Origin: Bacteroidota bacterium
GTDB taxonomy: Bacteria; Bacteroidota; Bacteroidia; Chitinophagales; Chitinophagaceae
NCBI GenBank assembly: GCA_029555415.1
Contig: JAKPSI010000056.1
Coordinates: forward strand, 1-54,545
Length of the DNA: 54,545 nucleotides
Direction of reading: 5' to 3'
The translations under genes and the position numbers were made by a program. The first letter of the stretch is position 1. The number at the start of each line of letters is the position of its first letter. Of this stretch, positions 1 through 8,049 are shown piece after piece. Under the pieces are notes generated by a model. It ran no database searches. It saw only the letters and a program-made list of their open reading frames with translations, and was not told the DNA's origin.

Positions 1-545
1 AGCGTGACCAGATCATCAACCAGACTTTCCGCATACGCCCCGAACCAGAGTCCGAAGGAAGAAGGCATGGCGAGTTGCAGGTGCGTATACCCAGGCAATA
101 AATGCTGTTTGTATTTTTCGCTTTGCTGCTGTAAAAGTTCGAAGAAGGGAACGACAGTGTTCACCATTTCTTCCAGCTCATGACGCAGATATAATCGGAT
201 GTCAACTAAAACCTGATCGTTCCGGCTGCGTGCACTGTGGATCTTCTTACCGGTATCGCCGAGCTGGCGGGTGAGCAGCAATTCAACCTGTGAGTGGATG
301 TCTTCCGTTCCTTCTTCCAGTTTGAAATTACCAGCCTGGATATCCGCATAGATCTTTTTCAGCGCGGACTGCAGCTGACTGAGATCTTCAGCGCTGAGCA
401 GCCCGACGGATTCCAGCATCTGCGTATGTGCCAGCGAACCCAGTACATCAAATGCGGCCAGGTACAGGTCCATTTCACGGTCTTTCCCTACGGTGAAGGT
501 TTCCACTTCTTGGAGGGAGGCGGTATTTTTTTGCCAGAGCTTCAT
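1..545 (-). CDS. argH: Argininosuccinate lyase, N-terminal part (cut by window edge)
   Basis: The reading frame opens with ATG at 545 and runs off the left edge, giving about 181 residues of a protein usually near 440-460. It would split argininosuccinate into arginine and fumarate, the last step of arginine synthesis, in the cytosol. The visible part carries a Bacteroidota-style start (MKLWQKNTASLQEVE) and the highly conserved HSARSRNDQV segment of the fumarase/aspartase superfamily near residue 103, followed by the PGYTHLQLAMP stretch. It is the last visible gene of the arg operon and is separated from argE by the 558-716 repeat element, so it may depend on read-through or have its own promoter. 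Confidence 0.95.
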   Translation of the reverse strand, partial: MKLWQKNTASLQEVETFTVGKDREMDLYLAAFDVLGSLAHTQMLESVGLLSAEDLSQLQSALKKIYADIQAGNFKLEEGTEDIHSQVELLLTRQLGDTGKKIHSARSRNDQVLVDIRLYLRHELEEMVNTVVPFFELLQQQSEKYKQHLLPGYTHLQLAMPSSFGLWFGAYAESLVDDLVT

Positions 546-557
546 AAAATTTCTATT

Positions 558-716
558 GTTTCACGCAACGACGCAAAGGCGCGGCGGCGCAACGTATTTA
601 AATTCATTCAGTTTTTCTCACAGTTTTGGAATTGCTTTTATGCGACAAGCTAACGACTTTGCGATACTCGCATCATTTCGTTGCGTCGTAGCGTCGCCGC
701 GTTGTTGCGCGAAAAC
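558..716. repeat. Inverted pair of octanucleotide arrays between argE and argH
   Basis: The left arm (558-594) is GTTTC followed by four 8-nt units at 563-594: ACGCAACG, ACGCAAAG, GCGCGGCG, GCGCAACG. The right arm (679-716), read on the minus strand, is GTTTTC followed by GCGCAACA, ACGCGGCG, ACGCTACG, ACGCAACG. The two arms face each other across an AT-rich 84-nt centre. The right arm abuts the argE stop codon (717-719). The ORFs that can be drawn across this element are by-products of the repeats. Arrays of this kind recur in Bacteroidota intergenic DNA; a function is not known to me. Confidence 0.8.
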
Positions 717-1790
717 TTACTTCACAACGATATTCAGTAACCGCACATACATTTCGATCCCCTCATAAATCTCAGTCACAAAAATAAACTCATCCGCCGT
801 ATGGCTTCTCGCACTGTCACCCGGGCCCATTTTCAAAGCCGGGAAGGGCATCAGTGCTTTATCTGATGTGGTCGGAGATCCGTAGTGGGAGCGGCCCAGG
901 GCCAGTCCGGCTTTCACCAGCGGATGATCCATCGGGATGGAGCTGGAACGGAGGCGCAGGCTGCGCGGTTTCACTTCGGCCTTCACCTGTCCACGGATGA
1001 ATTCCACCACTTCTTCAAAACTGTATAATTCATTGATGCGGCAATCCACCACAAAACGGCATTGCGCGGGCACCACATTATGTGCTTTGTTTTCTGTTTC
1101 AATAACGGTCACGCTCATCTTATTGGGTCCGAGCAGGTCCGAGACCTTCGGGAACTGATACGTGCGGAACCAGTTGATATCATCCATGGCTTTGTACAAG
1201 GCGTTATCGCCTTCCTCTCGTGCGGCATGTCCGGCACGACCCTGACTCATGCAATCCAAAACCATCAGTCCTCTTTCCGCCACCGCAAGATTCAGCAGTG
1301 TGGGTTCACCCACAATGGCCGCGTCAATGGCAGGTAACAAAGGCAACGCCATTTCAATGCCTCCGGTTCCGGAGATCTCTTCTTCCGCAGTAGCTGCCAG
1401 TGCAATGTTGTAGGAGAGATCAGTCTGATCGTGATAATGCAGGAACGTAGCAATGAGGGAAACCAGACAGCCACCGGCATCATTACTGCCGAGCCCGAAT
1501 AATTTACCATCAATTTCGATCGGTTGATAAGGATCGAGTGTATAGCCTTTATTGGGCTTCACCGTATCGTGATGAGAATTCAGAAGGATCGTCGGTTTGG
1601 CCGCATCAAAATGTTTGTTGAGTGCGATGATGTTGTTGCCGGTGCGGCTCGTGGTCACACCTCTTGCTTCCAGAAAAGCGGCGATGAGATCCGCTGTTGC
1701 GGATTCTTCCTTGCTGAATGAAGGCGTAGCGATCAGCTGCTTCAGCAGGGTGACTGCATCTTCCTGTAATATGTTCAGTGCTTTTGTCAT
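717..1790 (-). CDS. argE: M20-family N-acyl-ornithine/N-acyl-citrulline deacylase (ArgE-like)
   Basis: This 357-residue cytosolic metallopeptidase-fold protein would remove the N-acyl group late in arginine synthesis. M20 signatures are visible: His73-x-Asp75 (SHHDTV), the bridging Asp104 (GSNDAGG), the catalytic Glu136-Glu137 pair (AEEEISG) and Glu162 (GEPT). Its start codon overlaps the argB stop in an ATGA (1787-1790), which suggests translational coupling. Because the neighbouring transcarbamylase acts on acyl-ornithine, the likely substrate is N-acyl-citrulline (succinyl or acetyl) rather than acetylornithine; this is inferred from the pathway. DapE is an alternative for the fold, but the arg context argues against it. 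Confidence 0.88.
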   Translation of the reverse strand: MTKALNILQEDAVTLLKQLIATPSFSKEESATADLIAAFLEARGVTTSRTGNNIIALNKHFDAAKPTILLNSHHDTVKPNKGYTLDPYQPIEIDGKLFGLGSNDAGGCLVSLIATFLHYHDQTDLSYNIALAATAEEEISGTGGIEMALPLLPAIDAAIVGEPTLLNLAVAERGLMVLDCMSQGRAGHAAREEGDNALYKAMDDINWFRTYQFPKVSDLLGPNKMSVTVIETENKAHNVVPAQCRFVVDCRINELYSFEEVVEFIRGQVKAEVKPRSLRLRSSSIPMDHPLVKAGLALGRSHYGSPTTSDKALMPFPALKMGPGDSARSHTADEFIFVTEIYEGIEMYVRLLNIVVK

Positions 1791-2569
1791 GCGATAATGC
1801 TTGTGCCGGTCTTGCCTTCAACGAGTGCAGGCAATTGTTCGGCTTTACCGATGATGACCTTGCTGACACCGCTGCGGATGGCCGCAAAGGCATTGTCCAA
1901 CTTCGGGATCATTCCGGCGAATATCTTCTGCTGTTGTTTGAGTTGCTGATAATGTTCGGGGTTGATGGAAGGGATCACGGTGCTGTCATCCTCCGCATCA
2001 AGCAGTACACCCGCTTTTTCAAAGGAATAAACGAGCGTGGTTTCATAATATGGGCTCATGCCTTTGGCGATCTCCTGCGCGATGGTATCGGCATTGGTGT
2101 TCAGCAATTGTCCCTGCTGATCGTGTGTGATCGGGGCAAAAACGAGACTGATATGCTGTTCCAGTAAAGTGGTGATGAGTTTGGCGTTGATCGTATCCAC
2201 ATCGCCAACGAATCCGTAATCCATCACCGGGTGGTTCCTCTTATGTGCCAGGATGACATCGCCATCCGCACCGCACAGTCCAAGCGCGTTACAGTTTCGT
2301 GCCTGCAGCGCGGCAACGATATTCTTGTTGATGAAACCGGCATAGACCATGGTCACGATCTTCAGGGTTTCCGCGTCGGTGATGCGGCGGCCATCGACCA
2401 TCTGTTGCGGGATGTTCAGCTGCGCAGCCATACGGGTGGCCAGTTTGCCACCACCGTGCACGAGGATCTTATGCCCGTCCAGGTTTGCAAAATCGGAGAG
2501 GAATGTTGCCAGTGCGGCATCATCATCCACGATGTTCCCTCCGATCTTTATGATCAGCAGCTTTTCCAT
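1787..2569 (-). CDS. argB: N-acyl-glutamate kinase (ArgB)
   Basis: This 260-residue amino-acid-kinase-family enzyme phosphorylates the side-chain carboxylate of N-acetyl- or N-succinyl-glutamate with ATP. The N-terminal KIGGN motif (residues 8-12), HGGGK (38-42) and the DGRRITD segment (59-65) fit the family. The ATG at 2569 was chosen over an upstream in-frame codon because it gives the family's usual MEKLLIIKIGG start and does not run into argF'. It lies 5 nt after argF' and shares ATGA with argE. Acyl-group preference cannot be read from the sequence; the Val90 in the partner transcarbamylase points to succinylated intermediates. Confidence 0.93.
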   Translation of the reverse strand: MEKLLIIKIGGNIVDDDAALATFLSDFANLDGHKILVHGGGKLATRMAAQLNIPQQMVDGRRITDAETLKIVTMVYAGFINKNIVAALQARNCNALGLCGADGDVILAHKRNHPVMDYGFVGDVDTINAKLITTLLEQHISLVFAPITHDQQGQLLNTNADTIAQEIAKGMSPYYETTLVYSFEKAGVLLDAEDDSTVIPSINPEHYQQLKQQQKIFAGMIPKLDNAFAAIRSGVSKVIIGKAEQLPALVEGKTGTSIIA

Positions 2570-2574
2570 GTTCC

Positions 2575-3531
2575 TTATTTTTTGGCGGACAGGATCTCCG
2601 ACAATACGGCCTGTGCGGCCCATACGCGGTTACCGGCCTGTTGGGTGACGATGCTGTTCGGACTGTCGAGGATCTCATCACTGAGTTCCACATTGCGGCG
2701 TACCGGCAGGCAGTGCATCACTTTGGCGTTCCGGGAAGCGGATAACTTGGCTTGTGTCAGCATCCACTCCGGATCGTTGGTATAGATCTTTCCGTAATCT
2801 TTATAAGTACTCCAGTTCTTCACGTACACGAAGTCGGCATCCTTCAGCGCGGCTTCCTGGTCGTGCGTGATCGTGGCACCGTTCGTGAATTGTTCATCCA
2901 GTTCATAATCCTCCGGATGCGTGATCACGAAATCGGCTTTGCCCCAGGCGTTCACCCATTGCGCGAAACTGTTGGCCACGCATTGCGGCAGCGGCTTCAC
3001 ATGTGGTGCCCAGGTGAGTACGATCTTCGGCTTGCGTTGTTCTTTGAACGTTTCCGTGATCGTGATGATATCGGTCAGGCTCTGCAGCGGGTGCAGGGTG
3101 GAGCTTTCAAGGCTCACCACCGGTATGCCTGCGTACTTGATGAATTGCTTGATGTAGAGTTCGCTGTAATCGTCATCACGGTTCTTCAGCGAAGGAAAGG
3201 TGCGGATCGCGAGGATGTCGAAGTACTTTCCGAATACCGGTGCCGCATCTTTCACGTGTTCCACGGTACTGCCGCTCATGATCGCTTCTTCCTCGAATTC
3301 CAGCATCCAGCCTTCATTGCCGACATTGAATACCAGGGCTTCCATGCCCAGATTCTGTGCGGCGATCTGCGTGCTCAGACGCGTACGCATACTGGGGTTC
3401 AGGAACAGACAGCCAATACGTTTGTTCTTACCCAGCGCTTGTTGCTGAAAAGGATCGGCTTTAAAAGCCAGCGCTTTTTGAACCAGCGCATCGATGTTGT
3501 TCACATCCTTTGCGGAAACGAAATTTTTCAT
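2575..3531 (-). CDS. argF': N-succinylornithine carbamoyltransferase (AOTC/SOTC family)
   Basis: This 318-residue transcarbamylase has the carbamoyl-phosphate loop SMRTR (47-51) in place of the STRTR of ordinary ornithine transcarbamylase, and the HCLPVRR motif at 273-279. The family uses N-acylated ornithine instead of free ornithine. In Xanthomonas acetylornithine transcarbamylase, Glu92 fixes the acetyl substrate; the Bacteroides fragilis succinylornithine enzyme has Pro90 there, and changing Glu92 to Pro, Ser, Val or Ala switches specificity to succinylornithine. Here the aligned residue in GSTVEHVK is Val90, so a succinyl substrate is predicted. It sits between argD and argB with 5-nt gaps. 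Confidence 0.9.
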   Translation of the reverse strand: MKNFVSAKDVNNIDALVQKALAFKADPFQQQALGKNKRIGCLFLNPSMRTRLSTQIAAQNLGMEALVFNVGNEGWMLEFEEEAIMSGSTVEHVKDAAPVFGKYFDILAIRTFPSLKNRDDDYSELYIKQFIKYAGIPVVSLESSTLHPLQSLTDIITITETFKEQRKPKIVLTWAPHVKPLPQCVANSFAQWVNAWGKADFVITHPEDYELDEQFTNGATITHDQEAALKDADFVYVKNWSTYKDYGKIYTNDPEWMLTQAKLSASRNAKVMHCLPVRRNVELSDEILDSPNSIVTQQAGNRVWAAQAVLSEILSAKK

Positions 3532-3536
3532 GGCGG

Positions 3537-4688
3537 TCAGTTTTCCGGTGATTCCAGTAACTGGATCTCTTCTTTTATTGAATCAATGAATTGTTCTGCA
3601 TCTCTTTTTTTCAGTGCCAGTGAAGGCAGCAGGCGGATCACATTCGGTTTGGCTTCGCCGGTGAATACTTTCTGATTCCAGAGCAGGTTCTTCTTCAGGT
3701 CCTTCAGGTGTTCCGGTACATCGAAACCGATCATGAGTCCGCGGCCTCTCACATTTTTCAGTTGCGGGATGGTTGCCAGATGATCACGCAGATATTTGCC
3801 CACCATCACAGCATTGCCCATCAGTTTTTCTTCTTCAATGATCTCCAGTACCGCCAGTGCCGCTGCACAAGCCAGGTGATTACCACCAAAGGTAGTACCC
3901 AGCTGGAAGTGTTTCGGTTTGATATGCGGTGCCACAATGATACCGGCCACCGGGAAACCATTGCCCATACCTTTGGCCATCGTATAGATGTCGGCATTGA
4001 CGCCGGCGAAATCATGACTGAAGAATTTTCCGCTGCGGCCATAACCACACTGAACACTGTCGGCGATGTATACCGCGCCATGCGTATCACAAAGGCTGCG
4101 GATCTTGCGGAGGAAAGAATCGTCCGCCACATTGATACCACCCACACCCTGGATCCCTTCGATGATCACAGAGCCGATCTGTTTGCCGTTCTCTTCAAAG
4201 CAGGCTTCCAGTGCATCCTCATCGTTGAAGGGCAGGAAGATCACATTATCGGTCTCATTGACAGGAGCGATATAATTCTTGTTATCCGTTGCAGATACCG
4301 CCAGTGAGGTACGGCCGTGAAAAGATTTGCTGAAAGCGATCACCAGTTTGCGGCCGGTATGGAAGGATGCGAGTTTCAGCGCGTTCTCATTCGCTTCCGC
4401 ACCGCTGTTGCAGAGAAAAAGCTGATAATCCGTTTTGCCGGATACTTTGCCGAGTTTTTCGGCCAGCTCCACTTGCAGGGGAATGCGGATGGAGTTGGAA
4501 TAGAAAGCGATCTTCTCCAGCTGGTCTTCGATGCGTTTCACCCAATGCGGGTGGGTGTGGCCGATACTGATCACGGCATGACCGCCGTACAGGTCGAGGT
4601 ACTGCTCGCCTTTATCATCCCACACATAAGAACCTTTGGCCTTGCTGATCGTGATCTCATTGATCGGGTAAACGTCGAATAAATTCAT
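3537..4688 (-). CDS. argD: N-acyl-ornithine aminotransferase (ArgD)
   Basis: This 383-residue class III PLP aminotransferase makes N-acyl-ornithine from the semialdehyde with glutamate as donor. SGAEANE (95-101) binds the cofactor phosphate, Asp210 contacts the pyridine nitrogen and Lys239 (YTMAKGMGNG) is the Schiff-base lysine. The usual DEVQ motif is DSVQ (210-213), a modest deviation. The start ATG (4688) shares one base with the TAA of the preceding DUF1343 gene (TAATG), so translation is probably coupled. All else matches the family's normal length. Confidence 0.93.
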   Translation of the reverse strand: MNLFDVYPINEITISKAKGSYVWDDKGEQYLDLYGGHAVISIGHTHPHWVKRIEDQLEKIAFYSNSIRIPLQVELAEKLGKVSGKTDYQLFLCNSGAEANENALKLASFHTGRKLVIAFSKSFHGRTSLAVSATDNKNYIAPVNETDNVIFLPFNDEDALEACFEENGKQIGSVIIEGIQGVGGINVADDSFLRKIRSLCDTHGAVYIADSVQCGYGRSGKFFSHDFAGVNADIYTMAKGMGNGFPVAGIIVAPHIKPKHFQLGTTFGGNHLACAAALAVLEIIEEEKLMGNAVMVGKYLRDHLATIPQLKNVRGRGLMIGFDVPEHLKDLKKNLLWNQKVFTGEAKPNVIRLLPSLALKKRDAEQFIDSIKEEIQLLESPEN

Positions 4689-5863
4689 TACTTGTTTTTC
4701 AGTTGTGAAAGAGAAGGTTTATAAATAAGGAAAGGCGTTGCTTCTTTGATCCAGCTGTTCTCTTCTTCAGCGAACCATTGCCGCAGTTCTTTCCATTCGT
4801 TCAGTTTATTCAGGTAATCAAGTATCAGCTGGTCGCCCGCCAGCAGCTCGATCGCTGTTTTGTCATTGAATGCTTCATAGGTTCCCGGCCTCCAGCTCAG
4901 TTCCGCCGTGCGTTCCCGGAAATACCGGATCAGCTGCAGGGAATGGGCCAGTGAATGATATCCTTTTGCATGATCGGGTGTCAGTTCGATACCATGACAG
5001 GCCACGCCACTGTGTTTATGGAAAACAGGTATGAAACTCAGGGGCCGCACCAGACAATTCTTATGATGTACCGGATGACGGGGATCGTTCCAGTTATCGG
5101 TGAACACCCAGTCCAGATAAGGAGCACCGATCACCCGGAAAGGCTGCGTGGTGCCGCGTCCTTCGCTGGCATTGGTGCCTTCCCAGAGGCATTGACCCGG
5201 ATAAAGCATACAGGTAGCGATGTCCGGAATATTCGGTGAAGGCGCGATAAAGCGGAAGTGTTTCAGTTTGGCGGGAACCACGATCAGTTCCCAGTCGGCC
5301 GCCAGTCTGTTCCGGAAATAACGGCACAACTCACCCAGCGTCAGTCCATGCCGGTGCGGTAATCCTTCCAGTCCGATAAAGGAAGCGAAATTGGAACGGA
5401 TCCTTGTTCCTTCCACCTGCCTTCCGGCGGGGTTGGGCTTATCGAGAACAATAACAGTGATGTCTAGCCGTAATTCTGTGATCTTTTTCAGCAGCAGGTA
5501 AATGCTCGTGGTAAATGTGAAATAGCGGCTGCCTGAATCCTGGATATCGATCACCAGTGTGTCAATGTCCTTCAGTTGCGCTTCCGTTGCCGTGAGCCCC
5601 GGTGAAGCCGCGGAATAAATAGAGATCCATTCCACACCCGGTGCCAGTCTGCTGTACATGGAAGTGTCATCCAGTTTCACCTGGTCCTGCAGTTCACCGA
5701 ACAGTCCATGTTCGGGAATGAATACTTTTTTCAGCACTTTGCGGTCGGCCAGTTCACGGAAAGTATACTGACCGCTGCGGTCGCTCCATGCGGACTGGTT
5801 GCATAACAGACCCACTGCAGCTTTCTTTGATATCAGTTTGTATAGCGGGTCTTTTTTCAGCAT
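4688..5863 (-). CDS. DUF1343 / NamZ-family protein without signal peptide, inside arg operon
   Basis: This 391-residue protein belongs to the DUF1343 family, whose characterised members (NamZ, GH171) are exo-beta-N-acetylmuramidases that release MurNAc from peptidoglycan fragments. Family hallmarks are PEHG (50-53), DIQDSGSRY (106-114), LDKPNP (140-145), RHGLTLGEL (171-179), SPNIP (209-213) and the EGTNASEGRGTT run (228-239). Unlike typical exported members it has no hydrophobic N-terminus and would stay in the cytosol. It is fused into the operon by 1-nt overlaps with argC (TGATG) and argD (TAATG), so co-expression with arginine genes is near certain. Whether it still cleaves muropeptides or has another role here is unknown. 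Confidence 0.85.
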   Translation of the reverse strand: MLKKDPLYKLISKKAAVGLLCNQSAWSDRSGQYTFRELADRKVLKKVFIPEHGLFGELQDQVKLDDTSMYSRLAPGVEWISIYSAASPGLTATEAQLKDIDTLVIDIQDSGSRYFTFTTSIYLLLKKITELRLDITVIVLDKPNPAGRQVEGTRIRSNFASFIGLEGLPHRHGLTLGELCRYFRNRLAADWELIVVPAKLKHFRFIAPSPNIPDIATCMLYPGQCLWEGTNASEGRGTTQPFRVIGAPYLDWVFTDNWNDPRHPVHHKNCLVRPLSFIPVFHKHSGVACHGIELTPDHAKGYHSLAHSLQLIRYFRERTAELSWRPGTYEAFNDKTAIELLAGDQLILDYLNKLNEWKELRQWFAEEENSWIKEATPFLIYKPSLSQLKNK

Positions 5864-6843
5864 CAGAAGGCGAGGGGTTTGAGGAGGAGTCCGCTGGTCT
5901 CGGGTAATCCGAACAGCAGGTTCATGTTTTGTACGGCCTGACCGGAAGCGCCTTTCAACAGATTATCAGCGGCGCTGTGCACCACCAGTTTGCTGCCGGC
6001 TTTTTCCAGCTGGATCACACATTTATTGGTATTGACCACTTGTTTCAGGAAAACGGGTTCCTTGCTCACATGCGTGAACGGATGACCATTGTAGAATTCA
6101 GTGTAAAGAGTATAGAGCTCTTCCAGACTCAGCGCGCAATCGATCGTTGAGCTCACAAAGATGCCGCGTGTAAAATCACCGCGCCAGGGTACGAAATGCA
6201 GATCGGCTCCGCCTTTGCCCTGTAATTGCATGAGTGATTCACCGATCTCACCACCATGCTGGTGGGTGAGTGTTTTGTAAGCCTGAATATTATTCGCGCG
6301 CCAGCTGAAATGTGATGTGGCGCTCAGGCTTTGTCCCGCGCCAGTAGAGCCGGTGATACCTGTTGTATAAATATCGCCGAGCAGGCCTGCTTTGGCCAGC
6401 GGCAATAATCCGAGCTGGATCGTGGTGGCAAAGCAACCGGGATTGGCGATGTTTTGCGCGGAGTTTATTTTTTCGCGGTTCAGTTCCGGTAAGCCGTACA
6501 CGAATGTGCGGTCGCCGAACTGCGCGTCTTTCTGTAAACGAAAATCATTGGCCAGGTCGATGATACGGACATGCGCCGCCACTTTGTTCTCTTTCAGGAA
6601 TTTGGTGGACTCGCCATGGCCGAGGCAAAGGAACAGGACATCGATATCATCACTCAGGTCGCCGGTAAAAACAAGATCCGTATCACCGATCAGGTCCTGA
6701 TGCACACTGTGCACCGGTTTGCCGACGTTACTGCGACTGTGAATGAAAGATATGTTCACGGCGGGATGGTGGATCAGCAAACGGATGAGTTCGCCGCCCG
6801 TATACCCTGCGCCGCCGATGATGCCTGCTTTAATCGTTGCCAT
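5863..6843 (-). CDS. argC: N-acyl-gamma-glutamyl-phosphate reductase
   Basis: This 326-residue NADPH-dependent reductase converts N-acyl-glutamyl phosphate to the semialdehyde. The Rossmann motif GGAGYTG (10-16) and the catalytic Cys137 in NPGCFATT are clear. The short, roughly 325-residue form lacking an ArgB fusion is the standard bacterial type. The start ATG at 6843 lies 14 nt inside the end of argG, and the stop overlaps the DUF1343 start, so the gene is embedded in a continuous transcript. Confidence 0.95.
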   Translation of the reverse strand: MATIKAGIIGGAGYTGGELIRLLIHHPAVNISFIHSRSNVGKPVHSVHQDLIGDTDLVFTGDLSDDIDVLFLCLGHGESTKFLKENKVAAHVRIIDLANDFRLQKDAQFGDRTFVYGLPELNREKINSAQNIANPGCFATTIQLGLLPLAKAGLLGDIYTTGITGSTGAGQSLSATSHFSWRANNIQAYKTLTHQHGGEIGESLMQLQGKGGADLHFVPWRGDFTRGIFVSSTIDCALSLEELYTLYTEFYNGHPFTHVSKEPVFLKQVVNTNKCVIQLEKAGSKLVVHSAADNLLKGASGQAVQNMNLLFGLPETSGLLLKPLAF

Positions 6844-8035
6844 TGCTTTGGTTATTTACGCGGAAATAAATGGAAGCCTGGTTACCGAATATTTTGGAGA
6901 AGCCTCTTACATCGTTGCCGGTGAAGCCGGTGTTCATTTCACCGTACTTACCGAATTTGCTGTTCATCAGGTCATGTGCGGATTCGATACCGATCACCTG
7001 GTAACGGTAGGGATTCAGTTGAATGAACACTTCACCTGTTACCTGTTCCTGACTTTTTTCCAGGAAAGCTTCAATGTCGCGCATCACCGGATCGAGGATC
7101 TGTCCTTCATGCAGCCAGTTGCCGTAGAAAGAAGCCAGTTGGTCCTTCCATTGCAACTGCCATTTGCTGAGAACGTGTTTTTCCAGCGCGTGGTGACCTT
7201 TCAGGATCAGCATCGGCGCAGCCGCTTCAAAACCAACACGGCCTTTGATACCGATGATGGTATCGCCCACGTGAATATCACGACCGATGCCGTAAGGTCC
7301 GGCGATCGCCTGTAATGCCTGTATCGCTTCAACCGGATGCGCGTATTCCGTTCCGTTGATGGCGCGGAGTTCACCTTTTTCGAAACGCAGTTTCACTTCT
7401 TCCGTGCCGGTCTTTGTGACTTGTGTCGGCCATGCTTCTTCGGGCAGCATGCCTTTGCTGGATAATGTTTCTTTACCGCCCACGCTGGTTCCCCAGAGGC
7501 CTTTATTGATGGAGTACATCGCTTTCGCGAAATTCATCTTCACGCCTTTGCTTTCCAGATAGCTGATCTCCTGTTCGCGGCTGAGTTGCAGGTCGCGGAT
7601 CGGGGTGATGATCTCCAGTCCGGGGATCATGATATGGAAGATCATATCGAAACGCACCTGGTCGTTACCCGCACCCGTACTGCCGTGAGCTACTGCTTCA
7701 GCGCCGAGTTTCTGCGCGTGCTCCGCGATGTGCAGGGCCTGGCTCAGGCGTTCAGCGGAAACGCTCAGGGGGTAAGTATTATTCTTGAGTACGTTACCAT
7801 AGATCAGGTAACGGATGATGCGTTCGTAATAACCTTTCACTGCATCGATGGTGGTATGGGTCTTCACGCCGAGTGCGTAAGCATGCTTCTCGATCTGTTC
7901 CAGTTCTTCGTTGGTGAAACCACCGGTATTGACGATGATGCTGTGTACTTCATAGCCTTTGTCTTCACTGAGGTACTTTACACAATAGGAGGTATCGAGG
8001 CCTCCGCTGAATCCTAAAACGACTTTTTTACTCAT
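6830..8035 (-). CDS. argG: Argininosuccinate synthase
   Basis: This 401-residue enzyme joins citrulline and aspartate with ATP. The N-terminal ATP pyrophosphatase loop SGGLDTS (10-16), the HGSTGAGNDQVRF segment near 117-129 and the EAWPTQ stretch place it in the argininosuccinate synthase family. It lies 14 nt downstream of the GNAT gene and overlaps argC. In this operon it acts after deacylation of N-acyl-citrulline and feeds argH. Confidence 0.95.
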   Translation of the reverse strand: MSKKVVLGFSGGLDTSYCVKYLSEDKGYEVHSIIVNTGGFTNEELEQIEKHAYALGVKTHTTIDAVKGYYERIIRYLIYGNVLKNNTYPLSVSAERLSQALHIAEHAQKLGAEAVAHGSTGAGNDQVRFDMIFHIMIPGLEIITPIRDLQLSREQEISYLESKGVKMNFAKAMYSINKGLWGTSVGGKETLSSKGMLPEEAWPTQVTKTGTEEVKLRFEKGELRAINGTEYAHPVEAIQALQAIAGPYGIGRDIHVGDTIIGIKGRVGFEAAAPMLILKGHHALEKHVLSKWQLQWKDQLASFYGNWLHEGQILDPVMRDIEAFLEKSQEQVTGEVFIQLNPYRYQVIGIESAHDLMNSKFGKYGEMNTGFTGNDVRGFSKIFGNQASIYFRVNNQSNGND

Positions 8036-8049
8036 GCTCTTTGCAGGTA

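Noticed and set aside
294-768. Two overlapping plus-strand ORFs of 119 and 91 residues
   Set aside because: They are antisense to argH and run through the octad repeat; composition is low-complexity and no protein family fits.
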